A program made the position numbers and the translations under genes. From assembly GCA_018830105.1 (NCBI GenBank), contig JAHJTC010000024.1, positions 124,001 through 188,000 of the forward strand: a stretch of DNA of 64,000 nt. Reading direction: 5' to 3'. Shown here piece by piece: positions 1-9,136 of this stretch. Each line of letters starts with the position of its first letter. Positions within the stretch are counted from its first letter, which is position 1. The stretch comes from Bacteroidota bacterium. Lineage in GTDB: Bacteria > Bacteroidota > Bacteroidia > Bacteroidales > F082. The notes below the pieces were generated by a model. It worked only from the letters and a program-made list of their open reading frames with translations. It did no database searches and was not told the origin of the DNA.

Positions 1-2135
1 GCGGACTTTTCTTCGTCTTCCAGGTCTTTTTTCAGGCCTGCTAAAACGTCGAGGTCGCCGAGCGTGGTACGCTCCAGATTTTCGTTGATAATCTTCACGG
101 CACGTTTGGTCGATTTGACTTCTTTTCCTTTAGTTTCCTTTTCGGCACTACGCTGAACAAAAGCCTGATCTTCGTGAATACGTGAATGTGACAGGATGAT
201 TTTCTTGTTTTCTTTTGAAAACTCAATCACTTTAAAATCAATTGTCTCTTCAACTTTAGCATTGCTGCCATCTTCTTTTTTCAGATGACGGTTAGGCACA
301 AATCCTTCAACGCCATAGGGTAAAGAAACAATAGCGCCTTTATCATTTGCTGTGATAATTGTACCTTGGTGTACAGATCCAACGGTGAAGATGCTCTCGA
401 ACACATCCCATGGATTTTCTTCCAACTGTTTGTGGCCTAAGCTCAAACGACGATTTTCTTCGTCAACATCTAACACAACCACCTCAATGCTCTCGCCTAC
501 TTTTGTAAACTCTGCAGGATGTTTGATTTTCTTCGACCAGCTAAGATCCGAAATATGAATCAATCCGTCAACGCCTTCTTCCAGCTCAACGAAAATACCA
601 AAATTGGTAAAGTTGCGCACGGTAGCCGTATGTTTTGAATTGGCCGGATAGCGATCCTTGATATTTTCCCATGGATCAGGAATCAACTGTTTCATGCCCA
701 ACGACATTTTACGCTCTTCGCGATCGAGGGTCAAAACAACAGCCTCAATCTCGTCACCCACTTTAAGGAAGTCCTGAGCTGTGCGCAGATGCTGTGACCA
801 TGACATTTCTGAAACATGAATCAAGCCTTCAACGCCGGGTGCAATTTCGATAAAGGCACCATAATCAGCAATCACAACGACTTTTCCTTTGATGGTATCA
901 CCAATATTAAGGTTTTCGTCCAATGCATCCCATGGATGTGGTGTAAGCTGTTTCAAACCGAGGGCAATGCGTTTTTTGTTATCATCGAAGTCGAGGATAA
1001 CCACTTTGATCTTCTGATCAAGCTCAACGATTTCTTCCGGGTGATTGATACGACCCCATGAAAGGTCGGTGATATGAATCAAACCATCTACGCCGCCGAG
1101 GTCGATAAATACACCATAAGAGGTAATATTTTTAACCGTTCCTTCGAGCACCTGACCTTTTTCGAGCTTGCTGATGATCTCAGCTTTCTGCTGCTCGAGT
1201 TCGTCTTCGATAAGTGCTTTGTGCGATACAACCACGTTTTTGTATTCCTGGTTAATTTTCACAACCTTGAATTCCATGGTTTTATCCACATAGATATCAT
1301 AGTCACGGATCGGTTTCACATCAATTTGTGATCCCGGGAGGAAAGCTTCAATGCCAAATACATCGACAATTAAACCACCTTTTGTACGGCTTTTCACATA
1401 GCCATTGATAATTTCTTCCTTTTCAAATGCAGCATTGATGCGTTCCCATGAACGAAGAATACGTGCTTTTTTATGTGAAAGCATCAACTGACCATTAACG
1501 CCTTCCTGGTTTTCGACATAAACCTCAACAGTATCGCCAACTTTAAGGTTTGGGTTGTAACGAAATTCGTTAACCGGGATAACACCATCGGATTTGAATC
1601 CGATATTAACCACTACCTCGCGGCTGTTTTTGCTGACAACAAAGCCATCAATCACTTCGTGATCACCGATAGAGCTGAGGGTTTCATCGTACATTTGTTC
1701 CAGCTTTTCGCGATCGGCTTTGGAATAAATTTCACGCTTTTTGCCTACATTGTCCCAATCAAATTCTTCAGGAACTGTTGGCTTCACCCTTTCTTTGTAG
1801 GCAGTTTTCTCAACTTTTTCTTCTGCAGCTTCAACTTCTACAGGTGCTTCTTCAACTGCAGGCGCTTCTTCAGCTACAGGCTCAGCCACTGGTGCTTCTT
1901 CCTCTTTTACAGGCTCCTCAACTGGAGTTTCAGCAACTGGCTCTTCAGCAGGAGTTTCAGCAACTGGCTCTTCAACTGGAGTTTCTGCAACTGGTTCTTC
2001 AGCAGGAGTTTCAGCGGGAATTTCTTCAGGAGTTTTAACGGGAGTTTCTGCCTTTACTTGTTCGTCAGCGTTGGAGGTGGATTTTGGAGTTTCCTGTTCC
2101 ATTTCTTCGTTGACGTTCTTTTCGTTTTCTGTCAT
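1..2135 (-). CDS. rpsA: 30S ribosomal protein S1 (3' end outside window)
   Basis: Ribosomal protein S1 binds mRNA and helps deliver it to the 30S subunit. The reading frame is open from the ATG at 2135 to the window edge (711 codons plus 2 bases), so only the extreme C-terminus is missing. Six S1 (OB-fold) repeats can be read from about residue 158 on, the central ones with the VDGLIHISDLSW-type signature. The first ~120 residues form an acidic, Pro/Glu/Val-rich extension with tandem EEPVAETP-type units, unlike the short N-terminus of proteobacterial S1. There is no Shine-Dalgarno sequence before the start. A ~120-nt leader with inverted repeats lies upstream. Divergent from ychF. The identification is secure; the role of the extension is unknown. 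Confidence 0.96.
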   Translation of the reverse strand, partial: MTENEKNVNEEMEQETPKSTSNADEQVKAETPVKTPEEIPAETPAEEPVAETPVEEPVAETPAEEPVAETPVEEPVKEEEAPVAEPVAEEAPAVEEAPVEVEAAEEKVEKTAYKERVKPTVPEEFDWDNVGKKREIYSKADREKLEQMYDETLSSIGDHEVIDGFVVSKNSREVVVNIGFKSDGVIPVNEFRYNPNLKVGDTVEVYVENQEGVNGQLMLSHKKARILRSWERINAAFEKEEIINGYVKSRTKGGLIVDVFGIEAFLPGSQIDVKPIRDYDIYVDKTMEFKVVKINQEYKNVVVSHKALIEDELEQQKAEIISKLEKGQVLEGTVKNITSYGVFIDLGGVDGLIHITDLSWGRINHPEEIVELDQKIKVVILDFDDNKKRIALGLKQLTPHPWDALDENLNIGDTIKGKVVVIADYGAFIEIAPGVEGLIHVSEMSWSQHLRTAQDFLKVGDEIEAVVLTLDREERKMSLGMKQLIPDPWENIKDRYPANSKHTATVRNFTNFGIFVELEEGVDGLIHISDLSWSKKIKHPAEFTKVGESIEVVVLDVDEENRRLSLGHKQLEENPWDVFESIFTVGSVHQGTIITANDKGAIVSLPYGVEGFVPNRHLKKEDGSNAKVEETIDFKVIEFSKENKKIILSHSRIHEDQAFVQRSAEKETKGKEVKSTKRAVKIINENLERTTLGDLDVLAGLKKDLEDEEKS
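1918..2030 (-). repeat. In-gene tandem repeat encoding EEPVAETP units in S1
   Basis: Inside rpsA the DNA repeats with a period of about 24/48 bases and alternates TPAEEPVAE and TPVEEPVAE units (roughly residues 42-75). Third-position differences between copies are few, which suggests recent slippage or recombination. Copy number could therefore vary between strains. Confidence 0.8.
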
Positions 2136-2159
2136 TTAACAACAATTTGTACCTAATCC

Positions 2160-2252
2160 ACTTTCCGGTTAAAGTTTCTCAGGGAGGTTTAACTTTTTTT
2201 CTTTTCATAAGGTCTTGAACAGCTTTAAGTTTGCTCAATTCCGGGAGACCTT
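2160..2252 (-). promoter_or_regulatory. Structured 5' leader of rpsA
   Basis: In the transcript orientation of rpsA there are three inverted repeats. AAGGTCT at 2252-2246 pairs with AGACCTT at 2215-2209 (7 bp perfect, 30-nt loop). GTTAAA/TTTAAC pairs 2193-2188 with 2173-2168. ACTTT/AAAGT is a small hairpin at about 2175-2160. The last two share bases, so they would be alternative folds. S1 autoregulates its own translation in E. coli; that this leader does the same is inference. Confidence 0.45.
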
Positions 2253-2264
2253 AAAATGAGGGTG

Positions 2265-2272
2265 CAAAAGTA
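2265..2272 (-). promoter_or_regulatory. -7 element of rpsA promoter (TACTTTTG)
   Basis: The minus strand carries TACTTTTG, a full match to the Bacteroidota -7 consensus TAnnTTTG. It would start a transcript near 2258 with a leader of about 120 nt. No well-spaced -33 TTTG was seen; the nearest TTG is about 27 bases away. Confidence 0.5.
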
Positions 2273-2370
2273 TAAAATATCCTGAAAATAAAAAAATTAC
2301 AATTAAATATTCGTGCATTAAGCCGCATTACAGCACAATTCGTACAGTTGATGACGAATAATCACCGCAA

Positions 2371-2405
2371 TTTGCACAGCAATCTGAATAATCAGCGTAA
2401 ATTTG
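2371..2405 (+). promoter_or_regulatory. ychF promoter
   Basis: TTTG at 2371-2374 and TAAATTTG at 2398-2405 are separated by 23 bases, which fits the Bacteroidota -33/-7 pattern. The ATG of ychF follows at 2437, leaving a leader of about 25 nt. Confidence 0.65.
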
Positions 2406-2436
2406 CAGCCTCAAAAATAAAAGTAAAACATTTATT

Positions 2437-3534
2437 ATGGCTCTTAATTGTGGTATCATAGGCCTTACAAATACTGGAAAAACGACTATTTTCAACTGCA
2501 TGTCGAACACCAAGGCTGAGGCATCGAATTATGCTTTCAGTGCAACAAAATCCAATATTGGCATGGTTGAAGTGCCCGATCCGCGCCTTGATGCCATTGA
2601 TGCGCTGATAAATTCAGAAAAAGTCGTTCCGGCTGTTGTCGAAATTGTTGATCTTCCTGGTTTGGCCAAAGGCTCCAGCCAGGGCGAAGGAGTAGGCAAT
2701 AAGTTTTTGGCCGACATTCAGCAGATGGATGCCTTGATTCATGTGTTGCGCTGCTTTGACGATGACAACCTGCCCCATGTGGAAGGCTCCATCGATCCTG
2801 TGCGTGATAAAGATATTGTCGATTTTGAATTGCAGGTAAGAGACCTTGATCTGGTGATGCGAAAAATGCATCGGGTAGAAAAATTAATACGAGCCGGTGA
2901 TAAAGAAGCAAAAAAGGTGCTTGAAATTCTGCACGTTTACAAATCACATCTTGAAAATTTCGGTAACGCACGCACTGTTGAGCTGCCCGAAGAAGACAAG
3001 AAACACCTGCAGGAACTGCAGCTTCTGACAGCGAAGCCAGTTATTTATGTTTGTAATGTGGACGAAGCCTCAGCCAATACCGGCAATAAATATACTGAAG
3101 CTGTTCAAACAGCCTTTGAGCATGACCAAGCAGAAATTCTTGTTATTGCCGGAGCGCTGGAAGCCGAAATTGCTGAGCTGGAAAACCCGGATGACCGCGC
3201 GGAATTTCTCTCTGATGCCGGCCTCAAAGAACCGGGAGTTGATAAATTAATCAGAGCAGCATACAGCATCCTTGATTTGCAGTCGTTTTTTACGGCCGGC
3301 CCTAAAGAGGTCAAAGCCTGGACAATACACAAAGGCATGACAGCGCCCCAGGCTTCAGGAGTGATTCACTCCGATCTGGAAAGGGGGTTTATCCGTGCCG
3401 AAGTGATGAAATACGACGATTTTATTCAGTACAAATCTGAACAAGGTGTTAAAGATGCCGGCAAATTCAAGGTTGAAGGGAAGCATTATATCGTTGCTGA
3501 CGGAGATATTCTGCATATCCGATTTAATGTGTAG
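2437..3534 (+). CDS. ychF: Ribosome-binding ATPase YchF (Obg family)
   Basis: YchF is a translation-associated, ribosome-binding P-loop protein of the Obg family that prefers ATP. At 365 residues it has the usual length. It begins MALNCGIIGL, has switch II DLPGLAKGSSQGEGVGN at about residue 70, and ends in the TGS-type tail KFKVEGKHYIVADGDILHIRF. The P-loop reads GLTNTGKTT instead of the common GLPNVGKST, and the nucleotide-specificity motif reads CNVDE (usually NVDE), so the lysine and threonine of the P-loop are kept. Its own promoter lies just upstream. It converges with the aminopeptidase gene, with only 13 bases between stop codons. Confidence 0.95.
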   Translation: MALNCGIIGLTNTGKTTIFNCMSNTKAEASNYAFSATKSNIGMVEVPDPRLDAIDALINSEKVVPAVVEIVDLPGLAKGSSQGEGVGNKFLADIQQMDALIHVLRCFDDDNLPHVEGSIDPVRDKDIVDFELQVRDLDLVMRKMHRVEKLIRAGDKEAKKVLEILHVYKSHLENFGNARTVELPEEDKKHLQELQLLTAKPVIYVCNVDEASANTGNKYTEAVQTAFEHDQAEILVIAGALEAEIAELENPDDRAEFLSDAGLKEPGVDKLIRAAYSILDLQSFFTAGPKEVKAWTIHKGMTAPQASGVIHSDLERGFIRAEVMKYDDFIQYKSEQGVKDAGKFKVEGKHYIVADGDILHIRFNV

Positions 3535-3547
3535 CGACAGCTTTCGT

Positions 3548-5947
3548 TTAGTCCATCTTCAAGATTTGCATAATTTCGTCCCTTTTGGATTCATCGAGCG
3601 ATAAAGTCGTCAGACTTCTTAGGATGAGATCACTGTTTGCTTCATTATGAGAATACTCCACCAAGGCCTTTTTTGCCACCGGGCTTAACCTGAAATTCCA
3701 GTGAATCGCTGCTTCAATAAGATTTTGTGCCAACATCTCATCAAAGTAATCAAGCCTGACCAATGCTTCAATGGCATTGATTCGCGTACGAAATTCATAG
3801 CGAAAACTACTGTATTCAACAAGGGCGTCAAAGGCCTCCTGCCGACCCCGGCTTGCAGCAATTTCAAGCCAGGCAATGCGAAGCTGTAAACCTGGAAAAC
3901 CCTCAAAATCCTTTGTTTGGGATAAATAATCATCAATATGTGTAGTATCCAATACGGCTAATTTTTGCAATGCCAGCCTTTGATTGGTGTAGGAAATATC
4001 GCTCAGGCAGCTTTGAATCGCTGGTAAAAGAGAAGCATGATGCTCCCTCAAATTTTCGAGCGCAGCTCTTCGCACATAAACATTGGTATCTATCAATGCC
4101 TGATCAAACAACCGCAAAATTCCAAAACTGGTGTCATTAGCCAATTGATTCATGATTTCGGTTTTGATCAGGTGATAATCTGCCAGATAAAAATGTGTCT
4201 GAAGCAACTCCCTTTTGTTTTCAATCGCAAAATCACGAAGTGCAAGTAATGCCTCATAACGATCGATCATCAGCGGAGCATCAGACAACTGATTCGCTAA
4301 CATATTAAAACTCCTGTTAAAGGTTTGTTGCTTCAGCAGGTGATCTCCCGGGTCAAATAGCACAAAAGCCAAAGTTTTATCCGTTGGCAAACTTCTACTC
4401 AACTGCTGACTAACTGTATTATTTACAAGCTGAAAGCGATCCGTACTCCCATCATTAAAGTGCAAAGCGACTATGGGCTTGGTTTCAAATAACGGCCTTT
4501 TAGCCGAAATTTCCTGTATTTGATCAATTCTTATTCGGAGACTGTCATTTTCAACTTTTAGTGAGATTTCGTAATGTGGCTCACCACCTCTGTAAACCCA
4601 TTGATCAAAAAACCAGTCCAAACTCTGGCCGGTCACCTGATAAATCGACTTTTGTAAATCCGGCGTCCAGGTTTCCGAGTAGGCAAATTCCTTTAGATAA
4701 TAGGTAATTGTTCGCCTAAAATCAAGGTCACCCATTTCATCGCGCAGCATATCCAAAACCAGTGAACCCTTTTGATACCAGCGCGCCGGCTGACCCATGC
4801 TGCTGCCAAGCGCGAAATCATCAGCTAGTGCGGCATTCAGGACAATGGCTGTTTCTTTGGCACGCTCGTGCTGATAAAAATTTTCGCCATAAAGCTGGCG
4901 CTCAAACTGTTTGGCATAATAGGTCGCAAAACTCTCTGTAAGCCAAACATCTGCAGGCCGCAGGTGCGAAATATAATTCCCAAACCACTGATGAACAAGC
5001 TCGTGAATATTTACATTGACATAATTGCGTTCCCAAAAGGCATGCTCGTCGATATGCAGATAATCTCCAAAAATGGTCGATGTAGTTGTTTCCATCCCGG
5101 CAAAAAGGTAGTTTGCCACCGGAGCCTGTCGATATAACTCATAAGGATAACCAATGCCAAACTCATCCTCACAAAATGCAATCATCTGGTGCATATGCTG
5201 ATAAGTTGGTTCAAGATGATCCTTTCTATCTGGATAATACCACAACTCAACCGGCAAACCCCGCACTGTTGAAGTGCTTTCGTAGCGGTATTTTCCGATG
5301 ACTAAAGCCGTGGAAAAATAAGGATGCGATCGAAACATTTTATAATGCCAGCGCGACATACCATCTTCTAAGTGCGTTACCGATTCGCGCACGCCATTAG
5401 AAAAAACCTGGTAGCGACTATCGAAGGTGACAAACATATCCATTGTTAACCTGTCGTGGGCAAAAGGCAACCAATTGTAAGGGCGATGTGCCCATATCTG
5501 CCGGCGCATGGTATGTGTTGTATCGTTCCAGCCTACAAAAAAAAGTTCGGAAGCAGGCTGCACTTCATATTCCAGAAATAAGGAATGGGTTGCCCCTTTT
5601 TTAGTGCTTTCGGGCAGCATAACGATCAGGTTTTTTTCAGTTTGCCGATATTCTACAGCCTGCTTGTCGAGGCGAATTGTTGATATTTTAAATGCAGGAG
5701 CAAGCAAAACAAGGCTGTCGATATCTGTACGGATCTGCCGAAAAAGCAAAGTAGTCTTTGCAAACACTTTCTGATCAAAAGGATTAAACTGAATATCAGC
5801 AATCAAATGCTCATAATCAACCAGCTTTTCGGGCAAAAAACCATAAGGATCAACATCATAAATCGTTTCAGTTTCTTGTGCTGTAAGCCCTGAAACAGAG
5901 CCCAGAAAAACAAGCAAGAGGAAAAATCGCAGCATTAAAAGTTTCAT
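3548..5947 (-). CDS. Secreted M1 family metallopeptidase (aminopeptidase N-like)
   Basis: This is a zinc aminopeptidase that removes N-terminal residues from peptides, probably in the periplasm. The 799-residue product begins with a signal peptide (MKLLMLRFFLLLVFLGSVSG, cleavage near TAQ). The zinc site is HELVHQWFG (His315, Glu316, His319) followed by LTESFATYYA with the third ligand Glu338, the exact HExxH-x18-E spacing of the M1 family. The substrate-binding GAMEN motif is represented by AGMET. The C-terminal half is helical, with HEAT-like repeats. It lies 79 bases downstream of clpB on the same strand and may be co-transcribed with it. Substrate range cannot be told from sequence. Confidence 0.93.
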   Translation of the reverse strand: MKLLMLRFFLLLVFLGSVSGLTAQETETIYDVDPYGFLPEKLVDYEHLIADIQFNPFDQKVFAKTTLLFRQIRTDIDSLVLLAPAFKISTIRLDKQAVEYRQTEKNLIVMLPESTKKGATHSLFLEYEVQPASELFFVGWNDTTHTMRRQIWAHRPYNWLPFAHDRLTMDMFVTFDSRYQVFSNGVRESVTHLEDGMSRWHYKMFRSHPYFSTALVIGKYRYESTSTVRGLPVELWYYPDRKDHLEPTYQHMHQMIAFCEDEFGIGYPYELYRQAPVANYLFAGMETTTSTIFGDYLHIDEHAFWERNYVNVNIHELVHQWFGNYISHLRPADVWLTESFATYYAKQFERQLYGENFYQHERAKETAIVLNAALADDFALGSSMGQPARWYQKGSLVLDMLRDEMGDLDFRRTITYYLKEFAYSETWTPDLQKSIYQVTGQSLDWFFDQWVYRGGEPHYEISLKVENDSLRIRIDQIQEISAKRPLFETKPIVALHFNDGSTDRFQLVNNTVSQQLSRSLPTDKTLAFVLFDPGDHLLKQQTFNRSFNMLANQLSDAPLMIDRYEALLALRDFAIENKRELLQTHFYLADYHLIKTEIMNQLANDTSFGILRLFDQALIDTNVYVRRAALENLREHHASLLPAIQSCLSDISYTNQRLALQKLAVLDTTHIDDYLSQTKDFEGFPGLQLRIAWLEIAASRGRQEAFDALVEYSSFRYEFRTRINAIEALVRLDYFDEMLAQNLIEAAIHWNFRLSPVAKKALVEYSHNEANSDLILRSLTTLSLDESKRDEIMQILKMD

Positions 5948-6026
5948 TCATAATCTGTTTTAATGCTGCAATTTATGGCTTTTTGATCAGAGTGTTGCAT
6001 TGTGGCCAAAATCAGGACACAAAAAT

Positions 6027-8624
6027 TCATTCATTGGTAAATACCAATTTCCCATCCTCATAAGTAATATGTATCGGTTTTTCTCTATCGATAGAACCAG
6101 CAAGAATTATTTTTGAAAGCACATTGAGCACTTCCCGCTGCAACACCCTTTTTACAGGGCGCGCACCATACTGCGGATCATAACCCAATTCGGCCAAATA
6201 GCTCAGCGCCTCATCTGAAATGGTAAGCTGTAGGTCGTTCTTTGCCAGCATGATTTTCACCTGTTCAAACTGAAGCCCCACTACCTCAATAATTTCCTTC
6301 CTGCTCAGCGGTTTAAACATAATGACATCATCCACGCGATTTAAAAATTCGGGCCTCAACTGCGCCTTCAACACATTGAAAACAGCATTGCGCGTAGATT
6401 CAAACACCTCCTCTGAATTTTCAGCGTCGTTTACAGTGGCTAATTTTTCCTGAATGATGTGCGAACCAATATTAGAAGTCATGATGACGATGGTGTTCTT
6501 AAAATCGGCTGTTCGGCCTTTATTATCTGTCAAACGGCCATCATCAAGCACTTGCAGCAGGATATTGAACACATCAGGATGCGCTTTTTCAATTTCATCG
6601 AGTAAAATAACCGAATAAGGTTTTCGCCTGACAGCCTCAGTAAGCTGACCACTTTCATCGTATCCTACATACCCGGGAGGTGCCCCGATGAGACGCGACA
6701 CGGCATGGCGCTCCTGATATTCCGACATATCAATGCGTACCATCGCATGCTCATTATCGAACAAAAACTCAGCAAGTGCTTTAGCCAGCTCAGTTTTTCC
6801 TACGCCTGTGGTTCCCAAAAAGATGAATGAGCCAATTGGACGTTTTGCATCCTGCAATCCCGCGCGACTTCGCCTGATGGCATCGGCCACTGCAATTATG
6901 GCTTCCTCCTGCCCTACTACACGTTTGTGCAATTGATCTTCGAGATGAAGCAACTTCTCACGCTCACTCTGCAGCATTTTCTTCACGGGAATTCCTGTCC
7001 AGCGCGAAACAATCTCAGCAATATCCTCTGCCTTCACTTCCTCATTAATCAAGGGCTGATCGCCCTGCAAATCCTTTAATTTTATTTTAGCTTTTTCTAT
7101 TTCCGCTTCCGCCTCACCAATACGGCCATAGCGTAGCTCTGCTACCTTGCCAAAATCACCATCGCGTTCGGCTTGTTCCGCTTCCAGTTTAAACTTTTCG
7201 ATCTGCTTTTTGTGTTGTTGTATCGCATCCACCAGTGCTTTTTCGGCCAGCCAGCGCGACAGAATCTGATTGCGTTCGTCAGATAGCTCGGCGATGGCTT
7301 TGCCAATAACATCAAGCTTGTCCCTGTCTTTTTCGCGTCGTATAGCTTCACGCTCAATCTCCAGCTGTCTGATGCGTCGTTCCACCTTCTCCAGGTTCTC
7401 GGGCAGCGAATTGATCTGCAACCGCAGGCGCGAAGCCGCCTCATCAATCAGGTCGATAGCCTTATCAGGCAAAAAACGATCACTGATATAACGCTGCGAC
7501 AGCTCAACAGCAGCAATTATGGCTTCATCAAGAATTCGCACCTGATGATGACTCTCGTAGCGTTCTTTCAAACCGCGCAATATAGAAACAGCATCTTCGG
7601 TGTTCGGCTCATCCACTACAACAAGCTGAAACCTGCGCTCCAGTGCTTTATCCTGCTCAAAATATTTTTGATACTCCTTAAGTGTTGTGGCTCCGATGGC
7701 GCGCAACTCACCTCTGGCAAGCGCAGGCTTTAGTATGTTTGCAGCATCCATGGCACCTTCGCCTTTTCCGGCGCCAACGAGCGTATGTATCTCATCAATA
7801 AACAAAACAATTTCTCCCTCGCCGGCAATGACTTCGCGCACCACACTTTTCAGGCGTTCTTCAAACTCTCCTTTGTACATGGCACCGGCAACCAAAGCAC
7901 CCAAATCAAGCGAAAAAATCTGTTTCGACTTCAGATTTTCCGGTACATCACCATTGATGATCCGATGTGCCAGTCCTTCGGCTATTGCCGTTTTTCCAAC
8001 GCCGGGTTCACCAATAAGTATGGGGTTGTTTTTGGTCCTTCGTGAAAGGATTTGTAATACCCTCCGAATTTCTTCATCACGGCCAATCACGGGATCCAGC
8101 TTGCCTTCAGAGGCCATTTGATTGAGATTTCGGGCATAACGGTTGAGGGCATCATAGTTTTGTTCAGCATGTTGGCTATCCACTTTTTTACCCTGACGAA
8201 GCTGCATAATGGCCTCGTGCAAGTCGTTTCGTTGTATATTATTGTCTTTAAGCAATGCCGATGCCGTTGATTTTGTATCGAAAACTGCAAGCAATAGATG
8301 ATCAACCGACACATAATCATCACCAAATTCCTTGATGAGTTGCTGAGCCTTTTGAAGTGCTTTGCTGGCTTCACTGGTAAAATACTGTTCGCCCTCTCCC
8401 TTCACCTTGGGCAAGGAAGCTACCGCACTATCCAAGGCTTTGTTGAACAATTCAACATCAACATTCAGCTTTTTGAGCAAAACAGGAATCAGGTGCTCAT
8501 CTGTTTCAAGTATGGCCTTTAGCAGGTGTAAATTCTCAATGGCTTGTTGACTGTGGTCAGCAGCAATTTGTTGCGCTTTTTGAATCGCTTGTTGGGCTTT
8601 TATAGTAAACTGGTTCAAATTCAT
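6027..8624 (-). CDS. clpB: ATP-dependent disaggregase ClpB (Hsp100)
   Basis: ClpB pulls polypeptides out of aggregates in the cytoplasm together with the DnaK system. The 865-residue product is full length and has all expected parts: an N-terminal double Clp-N repeat (1-145), AAA1 with Walker [11 protein letters not shown] near residue 205 and Walker [15 protein letters not shown], the coiled-coil M-domain (~410-530) that distinguishes ClpB from ClpA/ClpC, AAA2 with Walker [11 protein letters not shown] near 610, and a ClpB C-terminal domain. It starts [18 protein letters not shown], typical for the family. The upstream region carries two copies of CAATTTGTCA, which may be part of its heat-shock control (inference). 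Confidence 0.98.
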   Translation of the reverse strand: MNLNQFTIKAQQAIQKAQQIAADHSQQAIENLHLLKAILETDEHLIPVLLKKLNVDVELFNKALDSAVASLPKVKGEGEQYFTSEASKALQKAQQLIKEFGDDYVSVDHLLLAVFDTKSTASALLKDNNIQRNDLHEAIMQLRQGKKVDSQHAEQNYDALNRYARNLNQMASEGKLDPVIGRDEEIRRVLQILSRRTKNNPILIGEPGVGKTAIAEGLAHRIINGDVPENLKSKQIFSLDLGALVAGAMYKGEFEERLKSVVREVIAGEGEIVLFIDEIHTLVGAGKGEGAMDAANILKPALARGELRAIGATTLKEYQKYFEQDKALERRFQLVVVDEPNTEDAVSILRGLKERYESHHQVRILDEAIIAAVELSQRYISDRFLPDKAIDLIDEAASRLRLQINSLPENLEKVERRIRQLEIEREAIRREKDRDKLDVIGKAIAELSDERNQILSRWLAEKALVDAIQQHKKQIEKFKLEAEQAERDGDFGKVAELRYGRIGEAEAEIEKAKIKLKDLQGDQPLINEEVKAEDIAEIVSRWTGIPVKKMLQSEREKLLHLEDQLHKRVVGQEEAIIAVADAIRRSRAGLQDAKRPIGSFIFLGTTGVGKTELAKALAEFLFDNEHAMVRIDMSEYQERHAVSRLIGAPPGYVGYDESGQLTEAVRRKPYSVILLDEIEKAHPDVFNILLQVLDDGRLTDNKGRTADFKNTIVIMTSNIGSHIIQEKLATVNDAENSEEVFESTRNAVFNVLKAQLRPEFLNRVDDVIMFKPLSRKEIIEVVGLQFEQVKIMLAKNDLQLTISDEALSYLAELGYDPQYGARPVKRVLQREVLNVLSKIILAGSIDREKPIHITYEDGKLVFTNE

Positions 8625-8721
8625 GACTTTAACTTTTTATAACACCGCATCAAAATGTTTACCATCTCCATTATTTTCCCAATTTCGGAATAATTGGCAG
8701 GTTCAGGAATGCTGCTGCTGG

Positions 8722-8819
8722 CAATTTGTCAAAATTTCAAGCAATTAGTTAGATGCAGCGCTTAAATTTAGCATTTCTCTTGCTAAAAAAAACAGCAGCT
8801 TAGGCTTTACAATTTGTCA
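8722..8819 (-). promoter_or_regulatory. Repeated CAATTTGTCA motif upstream of clpB
   Basis: CAATTTGTCA occurs at 8722-8731 and again at 8810-8819 (TGACAAATTG on the clpB strand). In the first copy the flanking bases make an imperfect palindrome, TGGCAATTTGTCA. Such a pair ahead of a heat-shock gene could be a regulator or alternative sigma site. I do not recognise the factor. Confidence 0.35.
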
Positions 8820-9036
8820 GCATTGTAATCGTAAAAAAAACATCATCCAAAAGCCCGAAATTATACTAAAGCCTTGGTATTATCATCCGATTTATCCGTC
8901 AGCGGTAGGTTTGCTATTGATCAAGTCATTTCGCATTCGTTCCCGGATTTTTTTACCTTTTTATCGAATCTCGGATTTACGGCAAGAAACGCTACAAAGG
9001 CACAATTTTTTGAAAGCGGTTCAGCTATTGACCGGC

Positions 9037-9063
9037 TTGGAAACACAAAATTAGCTACTTTTA
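9037..9063 (+). promoter_or_regulatory. Possible promoter of the KAS III-like gene
   Basis: TTG at 9037-9039 and TACTTTTA at 9056-9063 are separated by 16 bases. This is a weak match to TTTG/TAnnTTTG in sequence and spacing, and the leader to the ATG at 9137 would be about 65 nt. Confidence 0.3.
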
Positions 9064-9136
9064 CCCCCGCTTAGTGAAATAAAATCACTTAAATTATCTA
9101 CTTATTTTACTAATTATCAACACTTAATCTAAATAT

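Larger units (their letters stand above)
8625..9136. other. Intergenic region between divergent clpB and KAS III genes
   Basis: 512 bases without a convincing gene. A 66-codon open frame at 8874-9074 has no family features and looks accidental. The clpB-proximal half holds two direct copies of CAATTTGTCA (8722-8731 and 8810-8819, 88 bases apart). The right end holds a weak Bacteroidota promoter for the KAS III-like gene. Confidence 0.6.

Noticed and set aside
1659..2156. A 165-codon plus-strand open frame rich in Phe and Cys.
   Set aside because: It is the antisense shadow of the repetitive Pro/Glu codons of rpsA and has no start context or family features.
8874..9074. A 66-codon plus-strand frame in the clpB/KAS III intergenic region.
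   Set aside because: No promoter, no recognisable motif, and it ends in the region used by the KAS III promoter; treated as chance.
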